Assembly (NCBI GenBank): GCA_037074705.1
Contig: CM073591.1
Location: forward strand, 63,676,897-63,740,896
Source: Zhengitettix transpicula
Lineage: Eukaryota > Arthropoda > Insecta > Orthoptera > Tetrigidae
Reading direction: 5' to 3'
Length of the DNA stretch: 64,000 bases
A program made the translations under genes and the position numbers. The notes beneath the pieces are model-generated. The model saw only the letters and a program-made list of their open reading frames with translations. It did not search any database and had not been told where the DNA came from. Shown piece after piece: positions 1-10,777 of this stretch. Positions within the stretch are counted from its first letter, which is position 1. The number at the start of each line of letters is the position of its first letter.

Positions 1-49
1 AGTTTGAAGGTTGAAGAGGCTACATTGTATTATGTTTGTTTTATAGCCA

Positions 50-735
50 TGAATAATGTATGCTCTCAGTGAATTTATAAACTGGAAAAAATTGGTCATC
101 GTTTATGTGATACAAAACTATAATTTGAAAAGTATCAGCCCATCTAATATCAAAGTCGAGCTAGGTATTACTCTGTGGGAATCTGATACTTCATTTACAA
201 CAATAAAATATTGGGTGGCAGAGTTTAAACGAGGCTGTACGATCTGCCAAGAGAAACATCGCAGTGATGATCAAATGAAGTGACCACCCCAGAAATGATT
301 ACGAAAATCCAGAACATGGTTTTGTATGACCGTCGACTGAAAGTGTGCGAGGTAGCAATCAAGATAGACATTTCAAAAAGTGCTGTATATCTCATATTGA
401 CTGAATATTTGGACATTAGAAAACTGTGCGTAAGATGGGTGCCGCATTTGCTTACAATGGAGCAAAAGCTTCGTCGTGAGCCATAAGGTCCAGTTTTTGC
501 GTTGATAACATAAATGAAACATGTTTCCATCACTTCACACCTGATACGAAACACAGTCTAAACAATTGTCTGAAAGAGAGGAATCTGCTCCAAAGCATGC
601 AAGGACAGATCCATCTACGGGCTAGATCATGGCGTCAGTTTTTCGAATGTTCGAGGAATAATTTTAATTGATTATCTTCAAAAAGAAAAAGCAATCGAAA
701 AAGCAGCGTTTGAATGATGAAATCAATTAAATAAA
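50..735 (+). pseudogene. Degenerate mariner transposase fragment
   Basis: Two overlapping frames (56-283 and 280-486) read as the N-terminal DNA-binding half of a Tc1/mariner transposase. The first contains SPSNIKVELG and KYWVAEFKRG; the second contains the TTPEM start, ISKSAVYLILTE and the WVPHLLTMEQK linker. A one-base frameshift near 280 separates them. A stop follows the linker at about 484, then a deletion. Further remnants are the catalytic block (NETCFHHFTP, where the usual first catalytic Asp of the DET block reads Asn) and KHARTDPSTG near 590-630. Neither terminal inverted repeat was found. This is an old, inactive copy. Confidence 0.9.
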
Positions 736-2185
736 CTACCTTACTTAGCGAAAAATAAAATGTTATTTCATTACCAGTTCATTCATTCATTATCGTGGTA
801 ACCAAAATCAATGAGTTAATGTTGGAATTGTTTCGTCACGTATCCTATTCGTAGCTCCCTCGGATTATTTTCTCTTTCCAAACTTTTTTCATAAATCTTT
901 ACAGGTCGGTCGTAAAAGATTTGCCGTAATGAATAAGCGGAGTCTGCTGTTGATGGCTGTTTTGAGGAACTCGGTGGTTTTCATTTCAAACAGAGTATCG
1001 AAGCTATTGAACCTCTTAGAGTGGTTTTTGTAGAGAAAAGGAGAATACGTTTTTAGGCTGGGTAGTATTGTTGTTGACTCTTGAAAATGTAATGCGACCT
1101 TCCTCCTTTTCAACAAGAAATATATTGTGCTGTGAAGGGTTTTTGGATTTTTATGTATTAAATGTTAAACGAATAATTATGATTTTCAGAAAGGTTAGCC
1201 TTAATTATAGTGATAATGTTGTGATAGATATATATATAAGGAATGAATGATTTCTTCACATTCGTGCAGTATATCCTATTATTTAATGTGTGAAATTTAA
1301 TTTTGTGTGAAAATAATTTTTCTGGCCTTAAATGATGAGTCTCAAACGTGAAATAAGATGACTTTAACAGAAAAAAGTCTGCTATTTTCAATGGTAACAA
1401 AAATAACTTGATTGTAGAAAAAGGTTTTTTGCTATTTGTGATAAAAATGCACAAAATTTGACGCGTATAATTTGAAACTCATATTTAATAGCTTATATCT
1501 TGACAACTAAGTGAGCGTAATAGCTGATACTTTGGCAGCTTAAAAGAAGTAATGGGTTTGGTTAGTTCACCAAAGCATTAGTTTCTGGAAGGTTAAGTTG
1601 CAAAGTTGTAAGCAACGAAAAATATGCTCCAAATTGATGTGACAGATTATTTTAGCAACTTTGTGAGATAAAAGCAATAAAAATAAAACTTTTTGAATCT
1701 TGGAACTGAAACCTTCGTGAAGAGCATAAAAAGTTGTCTCTGGTTGCCATTTTTCAGGATGCTAACTGCTACAGTTCCACAACAGTAGTACTTGAAAATT
1801 GCCAATTTGTTAGAACGTGCATCAGTGGCGTATGAGTGACTTTTATGTTGGAGACTCCAGGACCCCAGATATACTACATATGAAAGTGACATTTTACACA
1901 GAATTGTCTCAGACACATATCTGTCCCTACACACAATTTCAGCAAGTTGGGAGATGATGACTAAAAATTTTATTTGTAAATTTGGTCACTTGGCATGGAA
2001 TGACCCTAAATTAATTTTGTTGTATATTTTAAACTCTGATCTTTTTAATTAAACTCCAATCATTTAATTTTAATTTGCTTATTTTAATTATCATTCAATA
2101 GTAAATACTACATTTTGACGTCTTCAACGTGTGGCACGTTTTAACTTAGAATAATTTCAATCATATAAATAAAATTACTACAATA
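736..2185. other. No gene recognised; AT-rich intergenic DNA
   Basis: Short open frames here (for example on the minus strand at 889-1116 and 1647-1934) have no recognisable domain, signal peptide or splice context. I searched the minus strand for the cysteine pattern of a pacifastin domain, because the signal exon at 2814-2751 should splice leftward, and found none. Confidence 0.5.
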
Positions 2186-2204
2186 TATATATATATATAT
2201 ATAA
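2186..2204. repeat. (AT)n microsatellite
   Basis: Uninterrupted alternating AT run. It lies directly beside a fragment of the dispersed LINE-tail-like repeat that starts near 2232. Confidence 0.9.
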
Positions 2205-2231
2205 AACGGGTGTAAATTACAAGCACAATTT

Positions 2232-2360
2232 CGGGTAGGATCCTTAAAACATATCCCGGGGGCGCTAGTTAACCCTTGGCTATCTTACTCTACTCTTCCG
2301 CATCCACCTTTTCAAATCGCTTCGTATACTATTAAAGGGGAGTTGGCACCACGTGAAAAA
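2232..2360 (+). repeat. Fragment of LINE-tail-like dispersed repeat
   Basis: Matches the 3' half of the repeat at 33613-34124. The order is CGGGTAGGATCCTTAAA, then a CCCGGGGGCGCTAGTTAACCC block, a pyrimidine-rich TCTACTCTTCCGCATCC block, and CTATTAAAGGGGAGTTG. Other copies lie at 24180, 27100, 33516 and 42488. The copy is 5' truncated and has lost its A-rich tail. Confidence 0.8.
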
Positions 2361-2750
2361 CTCTAAAAAACATTACATAAAAAAAGCATACATTTTCTGT
2401 TAGTTTATTACATTTGTTGGGCAAGCATTACTTCGACCGTTATCGCAACTGATGCAGCTTAACACTTCATACTTAGGCTATGCAAAACTGATGACTGAGA
2501 AAACAATTTTCTATATTAGAACATAGAAATATGGATAACAATCGTTCACGAATGTTTGATCTTTCAATTGTTATTTAATGTTTAACTTCCATTTAAGCCG
2601 TTGGGTAAAACGAGTAATTCTACTTATTGTTAGAATTAATTAATTCGCATGTGCATCAGCTGAATTAGTAGAAAATATTATGAAGTAATAAATAATACTA
2701 TTGCATTATCAAGAAAAGTTTAAAAATGAAACTATCTACAATACCCTCAC

Positions 2751-2814
2751 CGTATTGTGCATTGACGAGCATTAGTAGTAGGAGAAGTGTGAGAACAACT
2801 GTGCAGGTCTTCAT
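2751..2814 (-). CDS. Signal-peptide exon of a third pacifastin-like gene (partial)
   Basis: On the minus strand the exon runs from ATG at 2814 to a GTGAGG donor at 2750-2749. It encodes MKTCTVVLTLLLLLMLVNAQ plus YG, a textbook secretory signal peptide (Lys-bearing n-region, Leu-rich core, cleavage after VNA). It is 64 nt long and ends in phase 1, exactly like the signal exons of the two complete pacifastin genes at 29886 and 46927, which also run on the minus strand. No inhibitor-domain exon is visible between 2750 and 1, so the rest probably lies outside the window. A different small secreted protein is possible. Confidence 0.65.
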
Positions 2815-2841
2815 TTCTGAGAGCTGATGGGAACAAGCTCC

Positions 2842-2849
2842 TTATATAG
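2842..2849 (-). promoter_or_regulatory. TATA box and TCAGCTC initiator of the signal-peptide exon
   Basis: On the minus strand TATATAAG lies 28 bases before the ATG at 2814. A TCAGCTC initiator-like motif follows at about 24 bases, predicting a 5' leader of only about 11 nt. Pacifastin gene B has the same TCAGCTC motif before its start codon. Confidence 0.6.
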
Positions 2850-3599
2850 ATCTTAGGAGGGACTTCCCATATTTCGCTGATCCCTGTTATTATGTTGCTC
2901 AATTCAAGACATCGACGGCGTTTATCTTTTTCCGAGGTATGGTCACGTTTTGCTTGGAGCTCTACATAACTTAGATTCAATTCTCAGAAGTAGTTAGGCC
3001 TGATTAATACATACGTATAAAGTGCCCAATAAGTTTCCATGCATAGAAATAATAAACGATTTTATTTTTATACATTAATGGAGAAGTTATTGGAGAAATG
3101 CCTGACCTCTCTGCATAACTCTGACCAAGTAGTGATGGTATGGACCCGGATTTGAGGTGAAAGAAATATTGGTCTCTTTTTGTGCAAGGAAATATTAATG
3201 CGTATCTAAATATGTTGCCAGGAGATTTTTTCCCCGGATAAATAATGACGGTAATTTCCTATTTTACATTCAGGAAAATTGAGTTGTATCTCATTTGAGA
3301 ATTCACGATCAACAGGTTCCAAATGAATGGATACATTACTTGAACGTGTTTTATTATAAATGTGACCGTGCCTGTAGATGCGTCAAGTATAGTACACTTA
3401 TGTGTATTTAATGGTGATAGTATCTTCTTTGTAAAATGTACTCATGACTAGCATATTGTAGTGGTAGGTTTTTAAATTATAAATTTAAGAGGATATTTTA
3501 TTAATTAATTATCTGAACATGGACAAAAAAATAAAAATATACAGTGTTCAGTTAGCCTGACAAAACAATCTGATCCCTTAATCTCAGTTAAACATGGTC

Positions 3600-4043
3600 T
3601 ACGGTAATTCCCCCAGGCGCGTCAAGGATTGAGATACTTGGCAGTCACTTCGTTGATGTCTGGCCGCTATCGTGTGGCACCCTCGTTCTCTCCGGGTCCT
3701 CTCGAAACTGCAAGTCGGGGCTGCACGTCCGTCGCTGGCGACGGGTTTGTCCTTCTGTGTCAATACTTTATTTTTACAGCCTCCTAGCTGGATGTCAAAA
3801 ATCGATCGTCTCGATCATCTTCGGATCGATCTTTCCCTGAACCAAGAAATGTCATTGGTTCAGGCAGTCACGTGTTCACTCAAATTTCTGGGATTTTCTG
3901 AGAGACGTTTCCCACGGTGTGACAGACCAGGTAACTTCCGAGGGTCAAATCATACGTGTCCAATTCCAGACTGGAGGGATAATCTCCCCGTCTCGGAGGC
4001 GCCTGCTCAAATTCCAACTTACCAAGCTCTCAACCCTTGCTAA
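3600..4043. other. GC-richer unassigned island with a 123-codon open frame
   Basis: Base composition is clearly higher in G and C than on either side. A plus-strand frame from 3672 to 4043 stays open, but the protein (start MWHPRSLRVLSKLQ) shows no family signature, and neither splice context nor a promoter stands out. It contains CGATCG-rich sequence near 3800-3835. It may be an unclassified transposon piece. I do not call it a gene. Confidence 0.35.
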
Positions 4044-5560
4044 AATCTAATTATATAAAAATGAAAAACATATATATCTATAATAAAACTATCGCGCTAC
4101 AATACCATGCCTAGATAGATTTGAGAAAATTCGAAACTCATAAAAACTAATTCATGCTCCGATGCCTTAGGCGTTGATTCCAATGTGTCAATAAATTTTA
4201 TCTTTGAGACATTTGAGGTCCATGTGGTGGATCTTCTAAAGGAAAACTCACTAAGCCACAAACGTAACTCCAGCTGTCTTTTTGCGTGTTTCTCGGAGGT
4301 TGAGGGCACGCAACGACATGTTGGCAAAACAATCATAGTCACATAGAGCACATTATACAAATGATAATAGTTTTTATAAAAAAAATGTTTATTTCCTAAG
4401 TAATGTCTTGTGGAATACCTTAACCTTTAATTAATTTTCTGAATTTACTTTTGAATATATCAATTTTTAATAGCAAACCTTAATCTAGTGACAGGTTTTA
4501 AAAAGGATGATTAAACTGACATTTAATTAACATAAAAATATAAAAAATTATTAAAACCGATAATTTATTTTGTACAATTTTTTTATAATTTGCCCAAAGC
4601 TATTTAATTTATGTGCGACTGTTATTTTTCTCTCAGGCAGCTTCATCGGGCCTCAGAACAGTTATAGAATTAGCATGAAATAATGATTATAGAAAAAGCT
4701 ATTGAAATCAAAATTAAAAATGTTATACATAAACATTCCCCCAAAAATACAAACAAAAATATAAATAGAATTAAATCTGAAATTTGATGGTTCGAAATAA
4801 TTATTCTATGTTTACAAAGTAGTTACCAAATTTAAAATGACCTTTACATACCATATATGATTAGTCTTGAATTTCACTTGCACAGAATATACAATACCAA
4901 ATATTTTCAACCCCTTAATTTGGAAAAATTGTTTATATTATTTCAAATACCGTTTCCCAACACGTACAGTTTAATCGTTTAGGGTTTAGGGTGCCTGCGA
5001 TGTTTTACAAGCGAGATATTCTACAATGGGAACCGTTGAACAATATTGATCAAACACTTTCTAGATCACCGTATAGTTCATCTTTAACCACTAGTTGTTC
5101 TTATGTTCGGAATATCTTATGAAATTTTAAGTGACTCCTAGTAAGACTCTGGACACCTTTGCCCTACAAAACAAAAAAAGCGTCTGGGAACAGTAATTTC
5201 CTTTTTCTCACGCCACCCTAACTGTTCAAAACACTCCTTCAAATTATCTCACAACGATATACCGACAACCTTACATGCTTGAAATAGATTATGTCCATTG
5301 ACTCCACAATGAAGTCATCTTCGGGGGAAGAAAGATAATTTTTACAATATTCATTATGAACGGTGCAGTTGTCAATAAACAGAAGAATATTTCCGTTTGT
5401 TTTATCATACTAATTTTTGCCTGACATTTGAACTAAAGAGGATAACTTCGAATTACATCCGATTGTTTGCATTGCGTTACTATAAAATTCAAGTGACCGA
5501 GAAAAATCTTTGAATTATTCATGAATTCAATTTGTAAACGTTCTATATATCTATCTATAT
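4044..5560. other. No gene recognised
   Basis: AT-rich sequence with only short shadow open frames. I see no domain, RNA gene or strong repeat. Confidence 0.5.
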
Positions 5561-5948
5561 ATAATAACCAGCTCAGAAGGTCAGGAATTCTGTTCTTATT
5601 TTTGTCAGATTTGTTTACGAACTCAGACTGGGGATCCTTGAGTGGTTGGTACATATAAAAAATAATGATAAAATGATGGATAAGTGACTTTTAGAGAGGG
5701 GAAGGACTAATAATTGGGGCGTTTTGCAACTCTTAGGGATAATTGGTTGTGACTAACATCTGGACGACGGAATCCTAATGGCATAATTACAGAAGGTTGT
5801 TGGACGATGCAATTAGATTAAAAGGAAACGTTTAATTTAATTGATTGAGTGGCTCTTGGAGCGGGAGAACGGCAACAGATTGTGTTTGTTTGGCGAAAGT
5901 GGATATGCAAAAAAACTGTGGAAACAAGGGAAGATTCTGGAGCCCTGA

Positions 5949-5956
5949 TATAAATA
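5949..5956 (+). promoter_or_regulatory. TATA box of the interrupted LTR-like element
   Basis: TATAAATA is followed by a CAGTT initiator-like motif about 13 bases later. The LINE target duplication (TACGAGAGGAGC) begins only a few bases beyond, so the LINE landed right at the start-site region. Confidence 0.5.
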
Positions 5957-5980
5957 AGAGGGCAGTTGTACGAGAGGAGC

Positions 5981-8533
5981 CCTGTTCCACCTCAATTTCA
6001 GCACCTTGAAATCGCAATGTGCAACATAGTCGACCTAAATTTCGCAGTATATTATTGCCCCCCACATGTAAAAATCGACCCGAATCTCCTAACTTATATC
6101 GCCTCCCTCCCTAATATGATTTTCGCCGGAGACTTCAATGCCAGGAGCACTGATTTCGGCGATAATCATAACAACGCCAATGGTATTATTCTATCCAACT
6201 GCCTTCTTAACCTAAACCTCTGCAGGCTCCCCTTTCGCGACCCCACATTTATAGGTTTTCCTGGCACCTCTATGCCTGACCACATTCTCGTGTCTCCAAA
6301 CCTCCTCCAGACTGCCACGAACCTGGAGATTCTAGACTCCATAGCCTCTGATCATCTCCCCTTGTTCTTCTCCATAAGGTCACTAAGGCCAATCCCCCTC
6401 CCCTCTCAGAAGTTGATATTACTATATCATAAAGCCAATTGGGATAAGTTCACGGATATAATCAATAACGAAATTACACAAGTCCCCACTTTTCTCCCCT
6501 CACCCGATAGCATAGATTCGGCTGCCGACCAAATTGCGAATATCATTAATAAAGCCTCCAAGTCAGCAATACCCTCCCGCCAATTTAGCTATACCACCCC
6601 ACCCCTCCCTACACACGTCCTCCAACTCATAAAGAAAAAAAGACGTATCTACAGACTATTCCGCCGCACCAACTTCAGACCCCTCAAAACTCTCTGGAAC
6701 AAGCTGAACGCCCAAGTTCGTAGAGAGATAGTTAAAGTCCAGGAAAACAGATGGAACTCTACGATCTCCAAACTTGACTACAGAGATGGTAGCAAGTTTT
6801 GGAGGACCTTTAAAGGAATCACTGGGCAAGTAAGCAGACGATCTGTCTTAGACAACAAATTCAACGATGCCGACTCGGCAGAAGTCTTTGCCACAGACCT
6901 AAGACAAACATTCTCCTTCCCTAACAACCCCAAATTTAACGACCCCTTTAAAGAAAAGATCTCCACCGAATTTCAGACCCTGTTATCAATACATAATGAA
7001 ACCCCCTGTCCTCTTACCGAACCCATCAGCCCTCAGGAAGTAGAGCAAGCTTCCCGTGTGGGGCGTAACTCTGCTCCTGGGGCGGATGGGATTTGTCGGA
7101 AAATTATGTGGCACTGCCCTATTTCTATTTTTGCCTGGCTGTCAATTATCTTCAACGCCTGCCAAAACTTAGCTTATGTCCCCCCCATCTGGAAAACCTC
7201 TAAAATTATAATGATCCCCAAAAAAGGGAAACCAACTGCCGAACCCTCGTCATATCGACCAATCTCACTTTCCTCGGTTATTGGAAAAATTTTTCAACGC
7301 ATTATAACCAATCGGCTATCCAATTTTTGCACCCAAAACTCAGTCATTCCCCCCCATCAGCACGGATTTAGAAAAGCCCACTCAACCCAAGATGCAATAT
7401 TCCAGCTTCTATCGGCAACGTCCAAGTCTATAAATAAATTCCACATCTCCGCCACCTTATTCATAGATATCCAAAAAGCATACGATAAAGTATGGATAGA
7501 GGGCCTACTGTACAAAATGCTTAAATTAGGTATCCCCCCCACTTTTGTAAAACTAACACGAGCCTTTATCCAAAATAGAACCGCTTTTGTTTGCATTAAC
7601 AATGCCTCCTCTACCCCCTTTCCAATCGAAGCTGGCCTCCCTCAGGGGGCCATCTTCTCCCCAATCCTCTTCAACATCTACTGCCATGACATCCCAACCC
7701 CACATCACAAAAACTCCTTATTCTTACAATATGCAGACGACACTGCAATCACAATGTCGAATCAAGACTTCTTCTCCTGTTACCAACAATTTAAATTCTA
7801 TCTTCCTTTTCTAGAGGACTGGTTTTCTCGGTGGAGAATAACCCCCAACCCCTCAAAAACTGAACTTGTGTACTTTACCCATCGATATGACATGAAAAAC
7901 AAGTCCTATAACCGCCCCGCAATCTCATTCTGGGATTCCCTAGTTGCCCCCTCCAACGAAGCCACCTATCTAGGCATCCCTCTAAATGACTCTCTAGGTT
8001 TACCCAAACTGGCGAAGTCCTTCCGGAAGAGAATAGCCCTTAGATTAAATTTAATTAAATGCCTTCGGACCCGATTTTCGTCCACTCCATCAAAAACATT
8101 ACTCCACACATATAAAACTTTTATCCGCCCAATCTTTGACTATGCCGCCATAGCATCTATTTTTCTTTCCCCCCAAAAAATCAAAGACTGGAGCAGCCTA
8201 GAACGCCGGATTCTCCGGTTCTGCCTAGGTCTACCCTTCGATTGTCAATCTCAACATTTGGTAGCTCTTCTACCAAATTTCACCTTTATCGCCCAAAGAC
8301 TGGCACTTCACCGAGCCAAATTCACAATTCGAACACTTCGAAATGAATCCTCGTCTCTACCGGTCCTCAGCCAAACCACTAAGGCAGGGAGAAAACCAAA
8401 ATTTAGATACCAATACCCCCCACACGTCCTCTGCCGTAACTTGCAGGAACTAAATCCTGACGTCAACCTACCTAACCTTCCCCCAGAGTTCAACCAACCC
8501 ATTCCAGATCATCTTAGCTATAAGCTAAACTAA
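5981..8533 (+). CDS. LINE endonuclease (partial) and reverse transcriptase
   Basis: The frame encodes the C-terminal part of an apurinic-type endonuclease (YYCPP, AGDFNARS, then SDHLPLFF) followed by a reverse transcriptase: SYRPISLSSVIGKIF, the catalytic-block FIDIQKAYDKVW, GLPQGAIFSPILFNIY and the active site YADDTA. A jockey-style C-terminal region (TFIRPIFDYAA, then LERRILRFCLGLP) ends the protein. It stays open for 851 codons from the LINE junction; the first in-frame ATG is at 6017. The first ~60-70 endonuclease residues are missing, so the element cannot be fully autonomous. The catalytic aspartates of the polymerase are present. Host sequence before 5981 is fused in frame by chance. 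Confidence 0.9.
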   Translation, partial: PVPPQFQHLEIAMCNIVDLNFAVYYCPPHVKIDPNLLTYIASLPNMIFAGDFNARSTDFGDNHNNANGIILSNCLLNLNLCRLPFRDPTFIGFPGTSMPDHILVSPNLLQTATNLEILDSIASDHLPLFFSIRSLRPIPLPSQKLILLYHKANWDKFTDIINNEITQVPTFLPSPDSIDSAADQIANIINKASKSAIPSRQFSYTTPPLPTHVLQLIKKKRRIYRLFRRTNFRPLKTLWNKLNAQVRREIVKVQENRWNSTISKLDYRDGSKFWRTFKGITGQVSRRSVLDNKFNDADSAEVFATDLRQTFSFPNNPKFNDPFKEKISTEFQTLLSIHNETPCPLTEPISPQEVEQASRVGRNSAPGADGICRKIMWHCPISIFAWLSIIFNACQNLAYVPPIWKTSKIIMIPKKGKPTAEPSSYRPISLSSVIGKIFQRIITNRLSNFCTQNSVIPPHQHGFRKAHSTQDAIFQLLSATSKSINKFHISATLFIDIQKAYDKVWIEGLLYKMLKLGIPPTFVKLTRAFIQNRTAFVCINNASSTPFPIEAGLPQGAIFSPILFNIYCHDIPTPHHKNSLFLQYADDTAITMSNQDFFSCYQQFKFYLPFLEDWFSRWRITPNPSKTELVYFTHRYDMKNKSYNRPAISFWDSLVAPSNEATYLGIPLNDSLGLPKLAKSFRKRIALRLNLIKCLRTRFSSTPSKTLLHTYKTFIRPIFDYAAIASIFLSPQKIKDWSSLERRILRFCLGLPFDCQSQHLVALLPNFTFIAQRLALHRAKFTIRTLRNESSSLPVLSQTTKAGRKPKFRYQYPPHVLCRNLQELNPDVNLPNLPPEFNQPIPDHLSYKLN

Positions 8534-8766
8534 GTAAACCTAGCATTAAGAATACTCTAACAATTAAGGCACAAACCACTGGGCCAGCCATAAACACATA
8601 AACTAAATTAATGACCTAATAAAATCACACTTATGTTTCAGGAATTCTACGAGAGATTAAGCCCGAGGACTTCAAATCATAATGATAAAATCTTTCTATA
8701 TGTACAAATAATCCTTTTTATTAGTTTTCAGACTTCTCACATCTAATCAACTTTCAACTCATCCGT

Positions 8767-8823
8767 CCTACTCGATACAGGTTTTATAGGGTTTTCCTGT
8801 ATCAAAGGCGAATGCCGAGTGGG
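8767..8823 (+). ncRNA. Two-stem RNA-like structure in the LINE 3' untranslated region
   Basis: An outer stem (CCTACTCG at 8767 with CGAGTGGG at 8816) encloses a hairpin (GATACAGG at 8774 with CCTGTATC at 8796). The dispersed repeat at 33613-34124 has the same layout: CCTACCCG with CGGGTAGG outside, and GATGCAGG with CCTGCAT inside. In both stems a T-A or A-T pair in one element is a C-G or G-C pair in the other, so pairing is kept. I infer a structure recognised by the LINE reverse transcriptase. Confidence 0.6.
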
Positions 8824-9894
8824 TCAATGAAATCGCAGCTAAGAGGCCCTAATAACTCGAAGTTGCGTTCCTACCCTTCCTTCCCTCACTTTCCCCCAAT
8901 GGCATGATGGAGGCTAGCTCGGTGTGTGGTCGTGCGGAGGGCGGTTCCTCGGGGGGCCGGTGGGGTGGCTGATACCTTCTCCAGGGCACCCTTTTCATCC
9001 TACCTACTTACCTGGACATCTGTACACCTACAACCTACATCCTTCCCAGCCTGCCTCCGGCGGTTTTATTTGCCGCGGTCTGCTTGGGTGCACGTCAATA
9101 ATATTAACTTAATCAATTGCCGAAGAGGGCTATCTGCCCTATAACGGCTCTGGGATATCTTCCCAGATAAAATACATTTATTTGTTGTTTGTTGTTACGA
9201 GAGGAGCTTTCATTATCATTTAGGGTGGACGGGAGACGGACGTGTTAGTGGGAGAGAGCGGTGGTGCAGGTCCGCATGGACGGACGCGGGGCCAAGTTAA
9301 AGTGGCCGAAAACAATTGTTATGAACAGTTGGGAGTTTGCAAAAAGGAGAGATCATCGGATGATAGGCCAAGCTAGGTGGCCGAGAGTAATTAGTTGGAC
9401 ATCAGTGGAGGTCTGTCTGACAGCAGAGGTGTTTGAATTCGTCGTGAGGGTGACGTCGTCAAGAAGAGATGGCTGTGAAAGCTGATGGTGAGCGCAACCT
9501 GGTGCCTTTTAAGCCTGTATGAAGTGAGTGTGTGGACCAGAGAGCGTGTAAGTTTATTTTTCTGAATTAATAATTGTAAATTGCTAATAAAGGGTAAAAA
9601 GTGTCAGATTTCGTTTCATTTGTTTCAATCGTTTCTTTTCGTTTCAATCATTTCGTTTTTCATTTATTGTAACTGTATTTGTTTAATTGTGACATTTTGT
9701 TCCGTTTCCTTATCAACCCAGTAAAGACCTGGAGGGTACCGAGTCCAATTATTTAAAATGTATTCTAGGTAAATAAAATTGTTTTGATTTATAAAATTTC
9801 ATCAGATTTGTGTAATTGAAAATTGTGTTTTAATAAATAATAATTGTTTGTATTAAATTGGTAGTTTTTATTTTATTTTATTTGAGATATTACA

Positions 9895-9919
9895 ATATAT
9901 ATATATATATATATATATA
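9895..9919. repeat. (AT)n microsatellite
   Basis: Alternating AT run that abuts the ATTACA end of the LTR-like element. Confidence 0.9.
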
Positions 9920-10466
9920 ATGGAGCCCCTAGTTCCATTATGAGGAAGGGACCTGCATTTTTTAATTCTAATAACAACACCTTACAGAGGTCACAAACAT
10001 TTATTTATTTACTTTTACCTTACTTTATCCTCATTGATAGCCAAGTAAAAATATATTAAAAATATAACTTATTCATATAGTGATTTACCGCAGTGTTCAT
10101 GTATATGGTTTCATGGCAGTTAGATATTTGTAGATTCTGCAGCCAAAGGATTTTTGCATACTATTTCAAACTTTTATAAAATCGTGACTGATTTCTGAAA
10201 TCTTTACTTGGTTAGAATCAGCCTGAAATTTTTTTTTCATATATTTTGAACTACTCATATGTTGATTCTTTTTTAATTAAAGTTTATAACGGTCGCGTCG
10301 ACATCGTGGTCATTGGCGACCCGTATGGTATTTACCATAGATTACAAAGCGTTACTTATTGAATATACAACTTTAGATAATAACCTCATCGTGTTACATA
10401 TTACAAAATTGTTTCCGATTTTTGGTCAACCTATTTACAGTCAATATAAAAATTTATTCGTTATAT

Positions 10467-10674
10467 AAAATTAATTATTTAAATGTGATTATTACAATAT
10501 ATATATATATAATTAATTATTTAAATGTGATTATTACTATATATATAGTAATAATTAATTATTAAAATTATATTATAAATTATATTATAAAAATTAATTA
10601 TTTAAATGTGATTATTACAATATATATATAGTAATAATCACATTTAAATAATTAATTTTATATATATATATAAG

Positions 10675-10717
<43 letters not shown>

Positions 10718-10743
10718 ATAATCACATTTAAATAATTAATTTT
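10467..10743. repeat. Cluster of direct and inverted ~28 bp modules in (AT)n
   Basis: The module AATTAATTATTTAAATGTGA followed by TTATTAC(A/T) occurs in forward orientation near 10467, 10511 and 10591, and inverted near 10631 and 10714. AT runs separate the copies. Module ends (ATTATTACAATATAT) look like the end of the neighbouring LTR-like elements. The inverted copies can fold into cruciforms. Confidence 0.8.
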
Positions 10744-10777
10744 ATATATATATATATCTATATATATATATCTATAT

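Larger units (their letters stand above)
5981..9195 (+). mobile_element. Young 5'-truncated jockey-like LINE with target duplication
   Basis: The element is bounded by a 12-base direct repeat TACGAGAGGAGC at 5969-5980 and 9196-9207, the expected target-site duplication of target-primed reverse transcription. It starts inside the endonuclease domain, so it is 5' truncated. It holds an open frame to 8533 and a ~660 bp 3' untranslated region, and it ends in a TTGTTGTTTGTTGTT tail. The intact frame and the perfect duplication point to a recent insertion. Clade assignment (jockey group) rests on overall motif style, not on a tree. Confidence 0.88.
5566..9894 (+). mobile_element. LTR-like element split by a LINE insertion
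   Basis: The right end is ATTACA at 9889-9894, followed at once by an (AT)n run, as in the other LTR-like copies. The element carries a TATAAATA box (5949) and an AATAAA-type signal near 9587. It also carries a CCCAGTAAAGACC motif near 9718, which the other copies show as GGGTCTTTACTGGG on the opposite strand. The LINE at 5981-9195 interrupts it; without it the element would be about 1.1 kb. The left end is not certain. I place it near the AT-rich tract at 5550-5566 because sister copies sit in such tracts. No gag or pol sequence is present. Confidence 0.5.

Noticed and set aside
9261..9485. 74-codon plus-strand frame after the LINE
   Set aside because: Lies in the LTR-like element, with no domain and no homologous frame in sister copies.
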